This document shows, piece by piece, positions 1 through 8,362 of a stretch of 64,000 nt of DNA (the first letter of the stretch is position 1; every line of letters begins with the position of its first letter). The stretch is from Streptomyces smyrnaeus (lineage in GTDB: Bacteria > Actinomycetota > Actinomycetes > Streptomycetales > Streptomycetaceae). The stretch lies in the NCBI RefSeq assembly GCF_017676345.1, contig NZ_JAFFZM010000026.1:23000-86999 (forward strand), in the 5' to 3' direction. The notes under the pieces were generated by a model, which made no database searches, had not been told where the DNA came from, and was given only the letters and a program-made list of their open reading frames with translations. The position numbers and the translations under genes were made by a program.

Positions 1-1214
1 ACGAGATCGACGCCGTCGGCCGCCACCGCGGCGCCGGCATGGGCGGCGGCCACGACGAGCGCGAGCAGACCCTCAACCAGCTGCTGGTCGAGATGGACGG
101 CTTCGATGTGAAGGGCGGCGTCATCCTGATCGCCGCCACCAACCGGCCCGACATCCTCGACCCGGCGCTGCTGCGGCCGGGCCGCTTCGACCGGCAGATC
201 GCCGTCGACCGCCCGGACATGCAGGGTCGCCTGGAAATCCTCCAGGTGCACCAGAAGGGCAAGCCGATGGCGCAGGACGTGGACCTGAGCGCGGTCGCCC
301 GCCGCACTCCGGGCTTCACCGGCGCCGACCTGAGCAACGTGCTGAACGAGGCCGCGCTGCTCTCGGCGCGCAGCGACCAGAAGCTGATCGACAACAAGTC
401 CCTGGACGAGGCGATCGACCGCGTCGTGGCCGGACCGCAGAAGCGGACCCGGATCATGAGCGACAAGGAGAAGAAGATCACCGCGTATCACGAGGGCGGA
501 CACGCCCTGGTCGCGGCGGCCTCACCCAACTCCGATCCGGTCCACAAGATCACCATCCTCTCCAGAGGCCGGGCGCTCGGCTACACCATGGTGCTGCCCG
601 ACGAGGACAAGTACTCCACCACCCGGAACGAGATGCTCGACCAGCTCGCCTACATGATGGGCGGCCGGGCGGCCGAGGAACTGGTCTTCCACGACCCGAC
701 CACGGGCGCGGCCAACGACATCGAGAAGGCGACGGCCACCGCACGGGCCATGGTCACCCAGTACGGCATGACCGAGCGGCTGGGCGCCATCAAGTTCGGC
801 TCCGACCAGTCCGAGCCCTTCCTGGGCAAGGAGATGGCCCACCAGCGGGACTACTCCGAGGAAGTCGCCGGACTGGTGGACGAGGAGGTCAAGAAACTGA
901 TCGAGACGGCGCACAACGAAGCCTGGGAAATCCTGGTGGAGAACCGCGACGTCCTCGACAACCTCGTCCTGGCCCTGCTGGAGAAGGAGACGCTGAACAA
1001 GGAGGAGATCGCCGAGATCTTCACCCCGGTCGTCAAGCGGCCGGCGCGTCCGGCCTGGACCGGCTCCTCGCGGCGCACCCCGTCCACCCGGCCCCCGGTG
1101 TCGGCCCCGCCCGCGGCGCTGACCAACGGCAACTCCAACCCGAACCTCGGCAAGGAGATCGGCCCCCGCGACTCGGACGCCATCGTCGAGCCGGTGGACC
1201 CGGAGAACGGATAA
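1..1214 (+). CDS. ftsH: ATP-dependent zinc metalloprotease FtsH (5' end outside window)
   Basis: Membrane-anchored AAA+ protease that degrades misfolded and short-lived membrane and cytoplasmic proteins. The window opens inside the Walker B region (EIDAVGRHRGAG), so the transmembrane N-terminus and Walker A are missing. The reading frame runs from base 3. What remains is the second half of the AAA module, including the arginine-finger stretch ATNRPDILDPALLRPGRFDR, and then the M41 peptidase domain with the zinc motif HEGGH near base 490 and the third zinc ligand region in NDIEKAT. The C-terminus is a disordered Pro/Ser/Asn-rich tail, common in actinobacterial FtsH. A strong hairpin terminator follows. 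The neighbour folE is the expected one in both Streptomyces and Mycobacterium. Confidence 0.97.
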   Translation, partial: EIDAVGRHRGAGMGGGHDEREQTLNQLLVEMDGFDVKGGVILIAATNRPDILDPALLRPGRFDRQIAVDRPDMQGRLEILQVHQKGKPMAQDVDLSAVARRTPGFTGADLSNVLNEAALLSARSDQKLIDNKSLDEAIDRVVAGPQKRTRIMSDKEKKITAYHEGGHALVAAASPNSDPVHKITILSRGRALGYTMVLPDEDKYSTTRNEMLDQLAYMMGGRAAEELVFHDPTTGAANDIEKATATARAMVTQYGMTERLGAIKFGSDQSEPFLGKEMAHQRDYSEEVAGLVDEEVKKLIETAHNEAWEILVENRDVLDNLVLALLEKETLNKEEIAEIFTPVVKRPARPAWTGSSRRTPSTRPPVSAPPAALTNGNSNPNLGKEIGPRDSDAIVEPVDPENG

Positions 1215-1254
1215 CCGCAGGTCGGTGGGGGTAACCTCCCCGCCGCGGAATGTC

Positions 1255-1291
1255 AGCCGCGCCCCTCGGGTTACCTTCGAGGGGCGCGGCT
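1255..1291 (+). terminator. Intrinsic terminator after ftsH
   Basis: A perfect 14-bp stem (AGCCGCGCCCCTCG at 1255-1268 with its complement at 1278-1291) has a 9-base loop and ends in TTT. It separates ftsH from folE, so folE probably has its own promoter in 1292-1380. Confidence 0.75.
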
Positions 1292-1382
1292 TTCCGCTGT
1301 GTACGCGACAGCGCCGAGTCAGTCACGGACCGTACGGACCGTGCGGGCTCGACGGCTGTGCAAGTCGAGGAACGAGGACCAG

Positions 1383-1988
1383 ATGACCGACCCGGTGACC
1401 CTGGACGGGGAGAGCCCGATAGGCACGTTCGACGAGAAGCGCGCCGAGAACGCGGTACGCGAACTGCTGATCGCCGTGGGCGAGGACCCCGACCGCGAAG
1501 GACTCCTGGAGACCCCGGCACGGGTGGCACGTGCCTATCGGGAGATGTTCGCGGGCTTGCACCAGCGCCCCGAGGACGTGCTGACGACGACGTTCGACCT
1601 GGGCCACGACGAGATGGTCCTGGTCAAGGAGATAGAAGTCGTCAGCCAGTGTGAACACCACCTGCTGCCGTTCCACGGCGTCGCACACGTCGGCTACATC
1701 CCGTCCGCCAGTGGCAAGATCACGGGTTTGTCCAAGCTCGCCCGCCTGGTCGAGGTCTTCGCCCGCCGTCCGCAGGTGCAAGAGCGCCTGACGACCCAGA
1801 TCGCCGACTCGCTGATGCAGATCCTGGAGCCTCGCGGCGTCATCGTGGTCATCGAGTGCGAGCACATGTGCATGTCCGTCCGTGGCGTCCGCAAGCCCGG
1901 AGCCAAAACCACAACCTCCGCGGTCCGCGGTCAGCTCCGCGACGCGACGACCCGGGCCGAGGCCATGAGCCTGATCCTGGCCAAGTAG
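1383..1988 (+). CDS. folE: GTP cyclohydrolase I
   Basis: Converts GTP to 7,8-dihydroneopterin triphosphate, the first step of folate synthesis. It is a 201-residue protein of normal family length. Zinc ligands are visible in CEHHLLPFHG and ECEHMCMSVRG. The frame is open back to 1299, but the ATG at 1383 follows a purine-rich site (GAGGAACGAGG) and gives a standard N-terminus (MTDPVTLDGE). The gene is intact up to AMSLILAK, so the endonuclease-like gene just downstream has not interrupted it. The other folate genes lie on the opposite strand and converge on this one. Confidence 0.96.
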   Translation: MTDPVTLDGESPIGTFDEKRAENAVRELLIAVGEDPDREGLLETPARVARAYREMFAGLHQRPEDVLTTTFDLGHDEMVLVKEIEVVSQCEHHLLPFHGVAHVGYIPSASGKITGLSKLARLVEVFARRPQVQERLTTQIADSLMQILEPRGVIVVIECEHMCMSVRGVRKPGAKTTTSAVRGQLRDATTRAEAMSLILAK

Positions 1989-2024
1989 GGCCCCTCCGCG
2001 CCCTGCCGCGCCTAGGCTTCGGCC

Positions 2025-3014
2025 ATGGGCGGAGGATTACCGAGCAGACAGACCGTGAACGCGGTCGATGGGCGGGTGCGCGCCCGGAACGTGGCCGTCG
2101 GTGACCGACTGCGGACGCTGGAGGGCTCCTCCTCGACCCGGTCAGTGGTCAGTTCGGTGACCGTGCGCAAGGAACGGGAGCTGGTCACCGTCATCACGGA
2201 TCACACGGAATTCGATGCGGCGCCGGACCAGCCGCTGAGCACTTCGAACGGCTGGGTGCCGGCGGCCGAGGTCGCGGGCGCTCGCCTCGCTTGGACACCC
2301 GCCCGCAAGCTTCACCGCCGCAGGTTGACGGTCGTGCCCGGGTACCCGCTCGGCTACTTCGTCGGCGCCACCTGCGCCGATGGCACCGTCGGACACAACT
2401 ACGTCTCGCTGGTCGTCAACGACGGAGCCTTCGCCGCCCGCTATGCCGAAAGCCTCCGCGCCGCTGTGGGCCTGCCCGCCCGACTCGAAGCGGTGACACG
2501 CCCTTCCGGCTATCTGCAGCGGGATGTGCCCGGCTTCCGGGTCAGGGTGGTCTCCTCCTACCTGGCCGACCTCGTCCGACAGTACGTGGGAGGGGATCCG
2601 CACCACCTTCGGCAGGCGTTTCCGCGCGTGGTGCTGCGCGACCGGGAGACGTTCGACGGCTTTCTCGACGGCTATGCGGACGGTGACGGCTGCCGGATGC
2701 CGCGTTGGCGTGGGAGAACGCTGGTCAGCGCCAATGTGCCGTTTCTTCGGGAGCTGGCTTCTGTCATCGGCGCCCGGTTCACTCCCGCCTCCCAGGGGCT
2801 CGCCTCGCATCTGTGCGTCATCGACAGATGGGCTGATCGGGGGACTTTCGTCCCCGAGCAGCATCCACTCCCACTGGACGAGAGGGAGTGGGTACGGGTC
2901 CGGGCGGTCAGGCCACGGCGTGCGAGCGGGGCCAAGCCGTTCACGCTCTACGGCTTCCGGCTGCAGCCTCACCGGCACTTTCTGGTGAACGGGCACCTCT
3001 GTGGTGCGGTGTGA
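2025..3014 (+). CDS. Free-standing Hint-LAGLIDADG protein (intein-like, splicing residues lost)
   Basis: The 329-residue protein is laid out like an intein with no extein. Residues 8-90 look like the N-terminal Hint half (TVNAVDGRVRARNVAVGDRL, then NGWVPAAEV). Residues 109-120 (LGYFVGATCADG) and 210-222 (FDGFLDGYADGDG) are two LAGLIDADG helices that keep their acidic residues. Residues 305-329 resemble the C-terminal Hint block (LYGFRL then HRHFLVNG). The splicing residues are gone: no Cys/Ser nucleophile is seen before TVNAV, the block-B Thr-x-x-His reads APDQ at 66-69, and the final His-Asn reads Gly-Ala at 327-328. It starts 36 bp after folE, with a stop codon 9 bp upstream of its ATG. The domain call comes from motif reading. 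I infer a homing endonuclease or DNA-binding relic, possibly mobile. Confidence 0.72.
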   Translation: MGGGLPSRQTVNAVDGRVRARNVAVGDRLRTLEGSSSTRSVVSSVTVRKERELVTVITDHTEFDAAPDQPLSTSNGWVPAAEVAGARLAWTPARKLHRRRLTVVPGYPLGYFVGATCADGTVGHNYVSLVVNDGAFAARYAESLRAAVGLPARLEAVTRPSGYLQRDVPGFRVRVVSSYLADLVRQYVGGDPHHLRQAFPRVVLRDRETFDGFLDGYADGDGCRMPRWRGRTLVSANVPFLRELASVIGARFTPASQGLASHLCVIDRWADRGTFVPEQHPLPLDEREWVRVRAVRPRRASGAKPFTLYGFRLQPHRHFLVNGHLCGAV

Positions 3015-3032
3015 CCGGATCCCGGTCGGCGG

Positions 3033-3521
3033 TCAGGCTGCGGCTGTGGGGGGATTGTTCTCGTCGTCGTCCTCGGGGAGGCGGCAGATGCGTTCGAGGA
3101 GGACGGCTGCCGCTATGACGGCGATGCCGGCCACCACGGCGAGGCCCGCGTAGAGGGCCTGGGAGGCGCGGGCCGGGATGTCGGCGCGTTCGGTGATCAG
3201 GAAGAGGGCCGTACCGCCGTACATGCCCGAGACCAGGGCGGCGACCAGGGCGCTGGCCTGGCCGAAGAGGACGGCGCGGGCGGCCATCATCGGATCGACG
3301 CCCTTGGCGCCCGGCTCGCGCTCCCGCTGGGCCTTCAGCCGGGCGCGCAGCGAGAGCGCGGTGGCCAGCAGGACGGCGGCGATGGCGCCGAGCACGACGG
3401 GAGCGGCGAAGGGCACCCCCGGCAGCGTGCCCAGTGCGTCCCACAGCCGCGCTCCGCTCCAGGAGAGGACCCCGGCGACGACGAAGACCGCCGCCAGGGT
3501 GCGGATACGGAGTTGGTTCAT
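3033..3521 (-). CDS. DUF3180 family membrane protein
   Basis: A 162-residue integral membrane protein with four likely helices: VFVVAGVLSW, a second around VVLGAIAAVLLATAL, a third around LVAALVSGMYGGTALFL, and a last around GLAVVAGIAVIAAAVLL. The tail is acidic (PEDDDENNP). The family has no known biochemical function to my knowledge, but it follows folK in many actinobacteria, including M. tuberculosis. The start chosen (MNQLRIRT) follows GAGGTGG by 7 bases; a longer open frame upstream overlaps folK and is unlikely. It is the last gene of the minus-strand folate block and converges on the Hint gene with an 18-bp gap. Confidence 0.85.
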   Translation of the reverse strand: MNQLRIRTLAAVFVVAGVLSWSGARLWDALGTLPGVPFAAPVVLGAIAAVLLATALSLRARLKAQREREPGAKGVDPMMAARAVLFGQASALVAALVSGMYGGTALFLITERADIPARASQALYAGLAVVAGIAVIAAAVLLERICRLPEDDDENNPPTAAA

Positions 3522-3634
3522 CGGGTTTCCACCTCGGGGGTGCGGTCCGGGCGTCGGGTGGGGAGAAAGCCGGGGCGAAGCGGGAAGGGCGCCCGTGGGC
3601 CGCGGTGGGAAGAGGGGCACGGACCGCGCAACGC

Positions 3635-4231
3635 TCAGGCGTGCAGGCTGAGTTCCAGGTCGGGGCGGGCGGTGATGCCCTCGGTGCCGAGTTCGGCCAG
3701 CAGTTCCTCGACGCTGCCGTGTCCCGGGACCTCGGCCGCGGGGTCGACGTCGCGCCACGGGACGAGGACGAAGGCCCGCTCGTGCGCCCGCGGGTGGGGG
3801 AGGGTGAGCTGGGGGTCGTCGGAGACGACGCCCTGGTAGGCGACGATGTCCACATCGATGGGGCGCGGTCCCCAGCGCTCCTCGCGTACCCGCTCCAGTG
3901 CCTCCTCGATGGCGTGGCCGCGTTCGAGGAGGGAGCCGGGCGGCAAGGTGGTCCGTACGACGACGACGGCGTTGAAGTAGGACGGCTGGCTGTCCGGTGC
4001 GACGCCCCACGGTTCCGTCTCGTAGACCGGCGAGACGGCCGTGACCTTCAGACCGGGGGTGTCGGCGAGCGCATCGACGGCGCTCTGCAGCGACTCCAGG
4101 CGGTTGCCGAGGTTGCTGCCGATCGACAGGACGGCGGTCTTCGGGTTGTGCAGGGTCGTGTCGGCGGCGTCCACCTGCTGCACCACGGAGGCGGGCACCG
4201 GCTGTACGGTCGGGTCACTGTTCGGCGTCAT
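3635..4231 (-). CDS. folK: 2-amino-4-hydroxy-6-hydroxymethyldihydropteridine diphosphokinase
   Basis: Transfers pyrophosphate from ATP to 6-hydroxymethyl-7,8-dihydropterin in folate synthesis. It has 198 residues, with a roughly 30-residue N-terminal extension before the conserved core (AVLSIGSNLGNRLESL). Family signatures are present: PVYETEPWG, then RWGPRPIDVDIV carrying the catalytic and magnesium-binding Asp pair, and LPHPRAHERAFVLVP. Its ATG overlaps the folB stop codon in an ATGA arrangement, so the two are translationally coupled. Confidence 0.95.
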   Translation of the reverse strand: MTPNSDPTVQPVPASVVQQVDAADTTLHNPKTAVLSIGSNLGNRLESLQSAVDALADTPGLKVTAVSPVYETEPWGVAPDSQPSYFNAVVVVRTTLPPGSLLERGHAIEEALERVREERWGPRPIDVDIVAYQGVVSDDPQLTLPHPRAHERAFVLVPWRDVDPAAEVPGHGSVEELLAELGTEGITARPDLELSLHA

Positions 4232-4587
4232 GCGCGGCTCCGCTTGATAGTGATGGTCACGTCTTCGAAGGGGACGGCGATCGGCGCGTCCGGCTTGTGG
4301 ACGACCACCTCGACCTCGTGCACGGCCTCGTGCCGCAGGCAGGTGTCGGCGATCCGCTGGGCGAGCGTCTCGATCAGGTCGACGGGCTCACCCTCGATGA
4401 CCGCCACCACCTCCTCGGCGACGACGCCGTAATGGACCGTACGGGACAGGTCGTCGCCTTCGGCGGCCGGTCGCGTGTCGAGGCCCATGTCGAGGTCCAC
4501 GACGAAGGTCTGTCCTTCCTCGCGTTCCCTTGCGAACACGCCGTGATGCCCACGCGCTGCGAGGCCGCGCAGTGCGACGCGATCCAC
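4228..4587 (-). CDS. folB: Dihydroneopterin aldolase
   Basis: Cleaves dihydroneopterin to hydroxymethyldihydropterin and glycolaldehyde. At 119 residues it has the family length. The usual N-terminus LRGLAARGHHGVFAREREEGQ carries the substrate-binding Glu, followed by FVVDLDMGLD and the C-terminal VVVHKPDAPI. The start is GTG at 4587, preceded by ACAGGAG. The stop overlaps the folK start. Upstream, a 15-bp direct repeat (4616-4660) separates it from the NTF2-like gene and could hold a promoter. Confidence 0.95.
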   Translation of the reverse strand: MDRVALRGLAARGHHGVFAREREEGQTFVVDLDMGLDTRPAAEGDDLSRTVHYGVVAEEVVAVIEGEPVDLIETLAQRIADTCLRHEAVHEVEVVVHKPDAPIAVPFEDVTITIKRSRA

Positions 4588-4615
4588 GCCATCACTCCTG
4601 TCGGTCGTACGGACA

Positions 4616-4660
4616 CGGACACGAATACGGGTAGGAGTACGAATTCGGACACGAACACGG
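4616..4660. repeat. Direct repeat upstream of folB
   Basis: CGGACACGAATACGG (4616-4630) recurs as CGGACACGAACACGG (4646-4660), 14 of 15 bases identical and 30 bp apart. It lies in the 218-bp gap before folB, which is less GC-rich than its surroundings. It may be a regulator site or part of a promoter on the minus strand; nothing else supports a function. Confidence 0.5.
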
Positions 4661-4805
4661 TGCAGCCGCCTCGCGGCACCGGATCGAATCTACCCGCCGT
4701 GCTCAGCGGCTCGCGCCGCCGCCTACCCCACAGCGCCCGGGGTCACTCGCGCATTCCCGGTCCCGTCCCCGATCGAGTGCTCCACGGGCGGGGTGCGGGG
4801 CGGGG

Positions 4806-5342
4806 CTACAGCTCGATGTCGCCCTGGCCGAGGTCGCCTTCGCCCTCGCCGGGACCGTCCCCGTCCTCGTCGTCCTGCTCGACCAGGACCGGCGAGCCGT
4901 GGTGCGACCACAGCTTCCACTCGCCGTCCTCGGTGCGGCGGAAGAGGTTGGTGGCCACCACCAGCCCGCCGACCAGTGGGCCCGCGGAGCCGTCCGCCTC
5001 GGCGGGGCCGCCGCTGAGGATGTTCTCCGTGCAGCTGACCAGCGCCGTGTCACCGAGTACGGAGATCTCCACATCGGTCAGGAAGAACTGGACGTACTCG
5101 GTGTTGGCCATGATCAGGGCGTACGAGCGCAGCACCTCGCCGCGCCCGGTGAGCACCGGCCAGCCGGGGTGGACGACGCGGACGCCGTGTTCGCCCTCGC
5201 CGCCTTCCGGGTCGGCCGGATCGTCGGACTCCTCTCCCAGCCACATCCGGGAGAGGGCTTCGATGTCGCCGCGTTCCACCGCGTCGTAGAGGGCGGTGTT
5301 GGCGGCCTCGACCGCCTCGATGTCCGTACGGGCGCCGCTCAC
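4806..5342 (-). CDS. NTF2-like (SnoaL/nuclear transport factor 2 fold) protein
   Basis: A 178-residue protein with a cone-shaped NTF2 fold pattern: the helix EAVEAANTALYDAVERGD, then IEALSRMW, a strand region HPGWPVLTGRGEVLRSY, and paired strands ending WKLWSHHGSPV. The C-terminal 25 residues are acidic and Gly-rich and look disordered. The GTG start overlaps the folP stop (GTGA), so it is coupled to folP. The reaction is unknown. Its fixed place between folP and folB in streptomycetes suggests a folate-linked or housekeeping role, but this is inference. Confidence 0.82.
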   Translation of the reverse strand: MSGARTDIEAVEAANTALYDAVERGDIEALSRMWLGEESDDPADPEGGEGEHGVRVVHPGWPVLTGRGEVLRSYALIMANTEYVQFFLTDVEISVLGDTALVSCTENILSGGPAEADGSAGPLVGGLVVATNLFRRTEDGEWKLWSHHGSPVLVEQDDEDGDGPGEGEGDLGQGDIEL

Positions 5343-6274
5343 GTCGCTGCCTCTGTCTCTGCCGGTGTCTCTGCCTGGGTGGTCGTCGGCTGGGGGAGGG
5401 CGGGCAGGGCTTCGGCGGCCGACCGGACGGCACGTACGACCCGGACGGCGTCCGCGCTGGCCCGTACCTCGTGGACGCGTACGGCCCAGGCGCCCTCGCG
5501 GGCCGCCAGCGTGGTCACGGCTGCCGTGGCGGCGTCGCGCTCGCGGGCGGGCGGTGGGGGAGCGCCCTTCTCGTCGGACAGCACCCGGCCCAGGAACCGC
5601 TTGCGGGAGGCGGCGACCAGCATCGGGTGGCCCAGTTCGGCGGTCAGCCGGGGCAGCGCCGCGATCAGGGCGAGATCGTGCTCGGCGCGCTTGGCGAATC
5701 CCAGGCCGGGGTCGACCACGATGCGGGCCGGGTCGACACCGCCCTCGACGGCGCGGTGGACCGACTCGGTCAGTTCGGCGAGGACTTCGCCGACGACATC
5801 GGTGTAGACGGCGCGGTTGTTCATGTCGATGCTCTGGCCGCGCCAGTGCATCACCACGAACGGGACGCCCGCCTCGGCGACGGCGGGCACCATCTCCGGG
5901 TCGGCCTGGCCACCGCTCACGTCGTTGACCAGGACGGCACCCGCCGCCACGGCCTGTGCCGCGACCGAGGCCCGCATGGTGTCGACGCTGACGACGACGC
6001 CCTCACCGGCCAGCCCGCGGACCACGGGCAGCACGCGCCGCAGCTCCTCGTCCTCGCCGACCCGTGCGGCGCCCGGGCGGGTGGACTCACCGCCGACGTC
6101 CACGAGGTCGGCGCCCTGTGCCACCAGATCGAGTCCATGTTTGATCGCGGCCTCGGTGTCGAACCATCGCCCCCCGTCCGAGAACGAATCGGGGGTCACA
6201 TTGACCACACCCATCACAGCGCAGCGGTCCCACTCGGGGAGGCCGTCCACGCGGCCACGCGTTCTCGCACCCAT
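5339..6274 (-). CDS. folP: Dihydropteroate synthase
   Basis: Condenses hydroxymethyldihydropterin pyrophosphate with p-aminobenzoate; the sulfonamide target. Signatures are MGVVNVTPDSFSDGG near the N-terminus, DVGGESTRPGA, SVDTMRA, VNDVSGG, VDPGLGFAK and SRKRFLG. The start taken is MGARTRGR (ATG at 6274), giving 311 residues; the frame stays open 28 codons further upstream without a convincing start. A variable insert and an Ala/Thr-rich tail extend the C-terminus. It heads the minus-strand folate block. Confidence 0.95.
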   Translation of the reverse strand: MGARTRGRVDGLPEWDRCAVMGVVNVTPDSFSDGGRWFDTEAAIKHGLDLVAQGADLVDVGGESTRPGAARVGEDEELRRVLPVVRGLAGEGVVVSVDTMRASVAAQAVAAGAVLVNDVSGGQADPEMVPAVAEAGVPFVVMHWRGQSIDMNNRAVYTDVVGEVLAELTESVHRAVEGGVDPARIVVDPGLGFAKRAEHDLALIAALPRLTAELGHPMLVAASRKRFLGRVLSDEKGAPPPPARERDAATAAVTTLAAREGAWAVRVHEVRASADAVRVVRAVRSAAEALPALPQPTTTQAETPAETEAAT

Positions 6275-6400
6275 GCGCCCAGGGTAGGCGCCACGCCTTC
6301 GCGGGGCGGGACCGCCACCTGGTGGCCGCACCGTCCCGGCAGGGGCCCCTCCCCTCACCGGCCCTCTCGCGCCGCCGCAGGGCCCGTCACGGGGTGCCTC

Positions 6401-7807
6401 TTACGGGGTGCCTCCTCCATGCTCCGGGGCGGCTCTCCCGCGCTCCGGGGTGGTCAGCCAGCGGTCCGGGAGCGCCGTGCGGCGGCCCGTGCGGGAGCGG
6501 TCGGCCTGGGCCTCCAGGAGGGCGAGGGCTTCGTCCGCGTCGCGGAGCCGTGCCGTCGTGGCCCCGTTGGCGCCGTGGTCCACGCTGATGTCGGCCAGGC
6601 CGTGCCGGCGCTCCCACGGGCCCTGGGAGAAGCGCACGCTGAGCACCTTGGCGTGCGGGACCAGTGTGGTGCGCCGGGTGACCAGCCCCTCGCGGGTGAC
6701 GAAGGCGCCGGGGGTCACCCCGTGCCCGTAGCCGCGCCGGACCACCGGGGCGCACCAGCGTGCCCGCAGGGGTGCGGGGGTGACCGCGGCGACGGCGGCG
6801 TCCGGGTCGACCCCGGGCAGCGCCCGGGTGAGCACGTCCAGGGCGTCCTGCCGGGTCGCGACGGGCACGAGCACGCCGCCCCCGTCGTCGTCCTTGCCGA
6901 CGCCGGCGATCTCCAGATCGACCCGCACCCAGCCGCGCCGCCGCCACAGCAGCGGCTCGACGATCCGTACGGCCTGCACCCGACCGGGCGGTACCGTCGC
7001 GTGCCGCCGATCCAGCAGGCCCGAGTCGAGCCGCAGTCCGTCCGGGGACTCGGCCACGGTCCAGTCGAACTCGCGGACGACCCGTCCGGCGCTCGCGGCC
7101 CAGCAGCCGCCCGCCAGGGGCACGGCCGCCGCCAGCACCGTCCACACGTTCTCCGTCGCCAGCCACAGCAGCGTCGGTACGGCGAGCAGCGCGGCCAGCG
7201 TCCCCCATCCGGCGCCGAGCAGCAGCACGCTGGTGATCAGGGTGCGTGCCGGGACCCGTAGCAGCTCCCGGGAGGGCGCCTCCCCCGCCTCGGGAGCGGC
7301 GTCGGGCGCGATGCCCGCCGCCCGGGCCAGCAGCTCGGCGCGCAGGGCGACGGCCTCCGGTTCACCGAGGTAGGCCAGTTCGTCCTTGGTGTCGGTGCCG
7401 ACCGCGTCCAGCTTCAGCTTGGCCACGCCGACGACCCGGGCGAGCAGCGGACGGGAGATGTCGACGGCCTGGATACGGTCCAGCCGGATGTGCGCGGCGC
7501 GGCGGAACAGCAGCCCGGTGTGGATGCGCAGCTCGGTCTCGGTGACCAGGTAGCTGGTGCACCACCAGGACAGGAAGCCGTAGCCGGCGGCCACCGGCAG
7601 CAGCACCAGCAGGCCCAGCCCCACCCAGCCCGCGGTCAGCTGCTCGGACCACTCGCGGGCCTGCCGGAAGTCGTGCGCGGCGAAGGCCAGCAGCGCGGCG
7701 AGCGGCGCCCAGGCCCGCCGCCAGGGCGTGATCGGGTGCAGCCGGTTCCCCTCGGGCCGGCGCGGCAGGAAGCGCGGCCCGGCGGTGTCCGGCCGGTCCG
7801 CGGTCAC
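6401..7807 (-). CDS. Membrane protein with bacterial PH (bPH2/YdbT-like) domains
   Basis: A 468-residue multi-spanning protein with two to three bPH2 modules. The first follows two membrane helices (LAALLAFAAHDF and GLGLLVLLPVAAGYGFLSW) and reads TSYLVTETELRIHTGLLFRR ... HIRLDRIQAVDI. A second helix pair lies around VLLLGAGWGTLAALLAVPTLLWL. The last bPH2 is at the C-terminus (LVPHAKVLSVRFSQGPWERR). The stop codon overlaps the preceding gene's coding end, so it is co-translated with the smaller bPH2 protein. Homologues such as B. subtilis YdbT/YdbS have been linked to resistance to antibacterial compounds; the role here is unproven. Confidence 0.85.
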   Translation of the reverse strand: MTADRPDTAGPRFLPRRPEGNRLHPITPWRRAWAPLAALLAFAAHDFRQAREWSEQLTAGWVGLGLLVLLPVAAGYGFLSWWCTSYLVTETELRIHTGLLFRRAAHIRLDRIQAVDISRPLLARVVGVAKLKLDAVGTDTKDELAYLGEPEAVALRAELLARAAGIAPDAAPEAGEAPSRELLRVPARTLITSVLLLGAGWGTLAALLAVPTLLWLATENVWTVLAAAVPLAGGCWAASAGRVVREFDWTVAESPDGLRLDSGLLDRRHATVPPGRVQAVRIVEPLLWRRRGWVRVDLEIAGVGKDDDGGGVLVPVATRQDALDVLTRALPGVDPDAAVAAVTPAPLRARWCAPVVRRGYGHGVTPGAFVTREGLVTRRTTLVPHAKVLSVRFSQGPWERRHGLADISVDHGANGATTARLRDADEALALLEAQADRSRTGRRTALPDRWLTTPERGRAAPEHGGGTP

Positions 7808-8301
7808 AGCCCTGCCGAACGGGCCTCGCCCAGCTCGGTGAGCCGGTCACGCAGCCGTTCGGCCTCCGCGGGGCCCAGCCCCGGAATGGTGGCGTCGGTG
7901 GTCGCGGCGGCCGTGTGCAGCTGGAGGCTGGCCAGCCCGTAGCGCCGCTCCAGCGGCCCCGAGGTCACCTCGACCAGCTGCATCCGCCCGTACGGCACCA
8001 CCGTCGTCTCGCGCCACAGCACGCCGTGCGAGATGAGCAGGTCGTCGGCGCGCTCCGCGTACCGCCACGAGCGCCAGTTGCGGGCCAGCGCGCCCCATCC
8101 CCAACCGGCCGGCACCAGCGGCAGCAGCGCGAACAGCGCCCAGACCGGGCCCGCCGTCAGTGCGAGCAGGACTCCCAGCGCCACGGCGAGCGGCAGCAGC
8201 CAGCCCAGCAGCACGAGTCTGCGCAGCGGCAGCAGCGCCCGCTCGACGCCGCGCCATTCGGGGCCCGGACCGGTCGGTTCCGCCGATGTGGGGTCGGTCA
8301 T
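7804..8301 (-). CDS. Small bPH2 (YdbS-like) membrane protein
   Basis: A 165-residue partner of the larger bPH2 protein. Two membrane helices (VLLGWLLPLAVALGVLLAL and VWALFALLPLVPAGWGWG) precede one bPH2 domain (ERADDLLISHGVLWRETTVV, then QLVEVTSGPLERRYGLASL). The start MTDPTSAEP at 8301 avoids a longer open frame that would overlap the divergent nuoD2 start. The ydbS-ydbT style gene pair is common in Gram-positive bacteria. Confidence 0.87.
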   Translation of the reverse strand: MTDPTSAEPTGPGPEWRGVERALLPLRRLVLLGWLLPLAVALGVLLALTAGPVWALFALLPLVPAGWGWGALARNWRSWRYAERADDLLISHGVLWRETTVVPYGRMQLVEVTSGPLERRYGLASLQLHTAAATTDATIPGLGPAEAERLRDRLTELGEARSAGL

Positions 8302-8362
8302 GTGTTCAGCGTACGAGCGGGCGGCAGGAGGCCTTGTCCGTCTGGAGGAGGAAGCTGACAGG

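Noticed and set aside
1383..3014. Possible intein interrupting folE
   Set aside because: FolE is complete and stops before the Hint gene, which has its own ATG and an upstream stop codon.
5471..7261. 596-codon plus-strand frame opposite folP and a bPH2 gene
   Set aside because: Low-complexity shadow translation with no domain; both opposite genes have clear family motifs.
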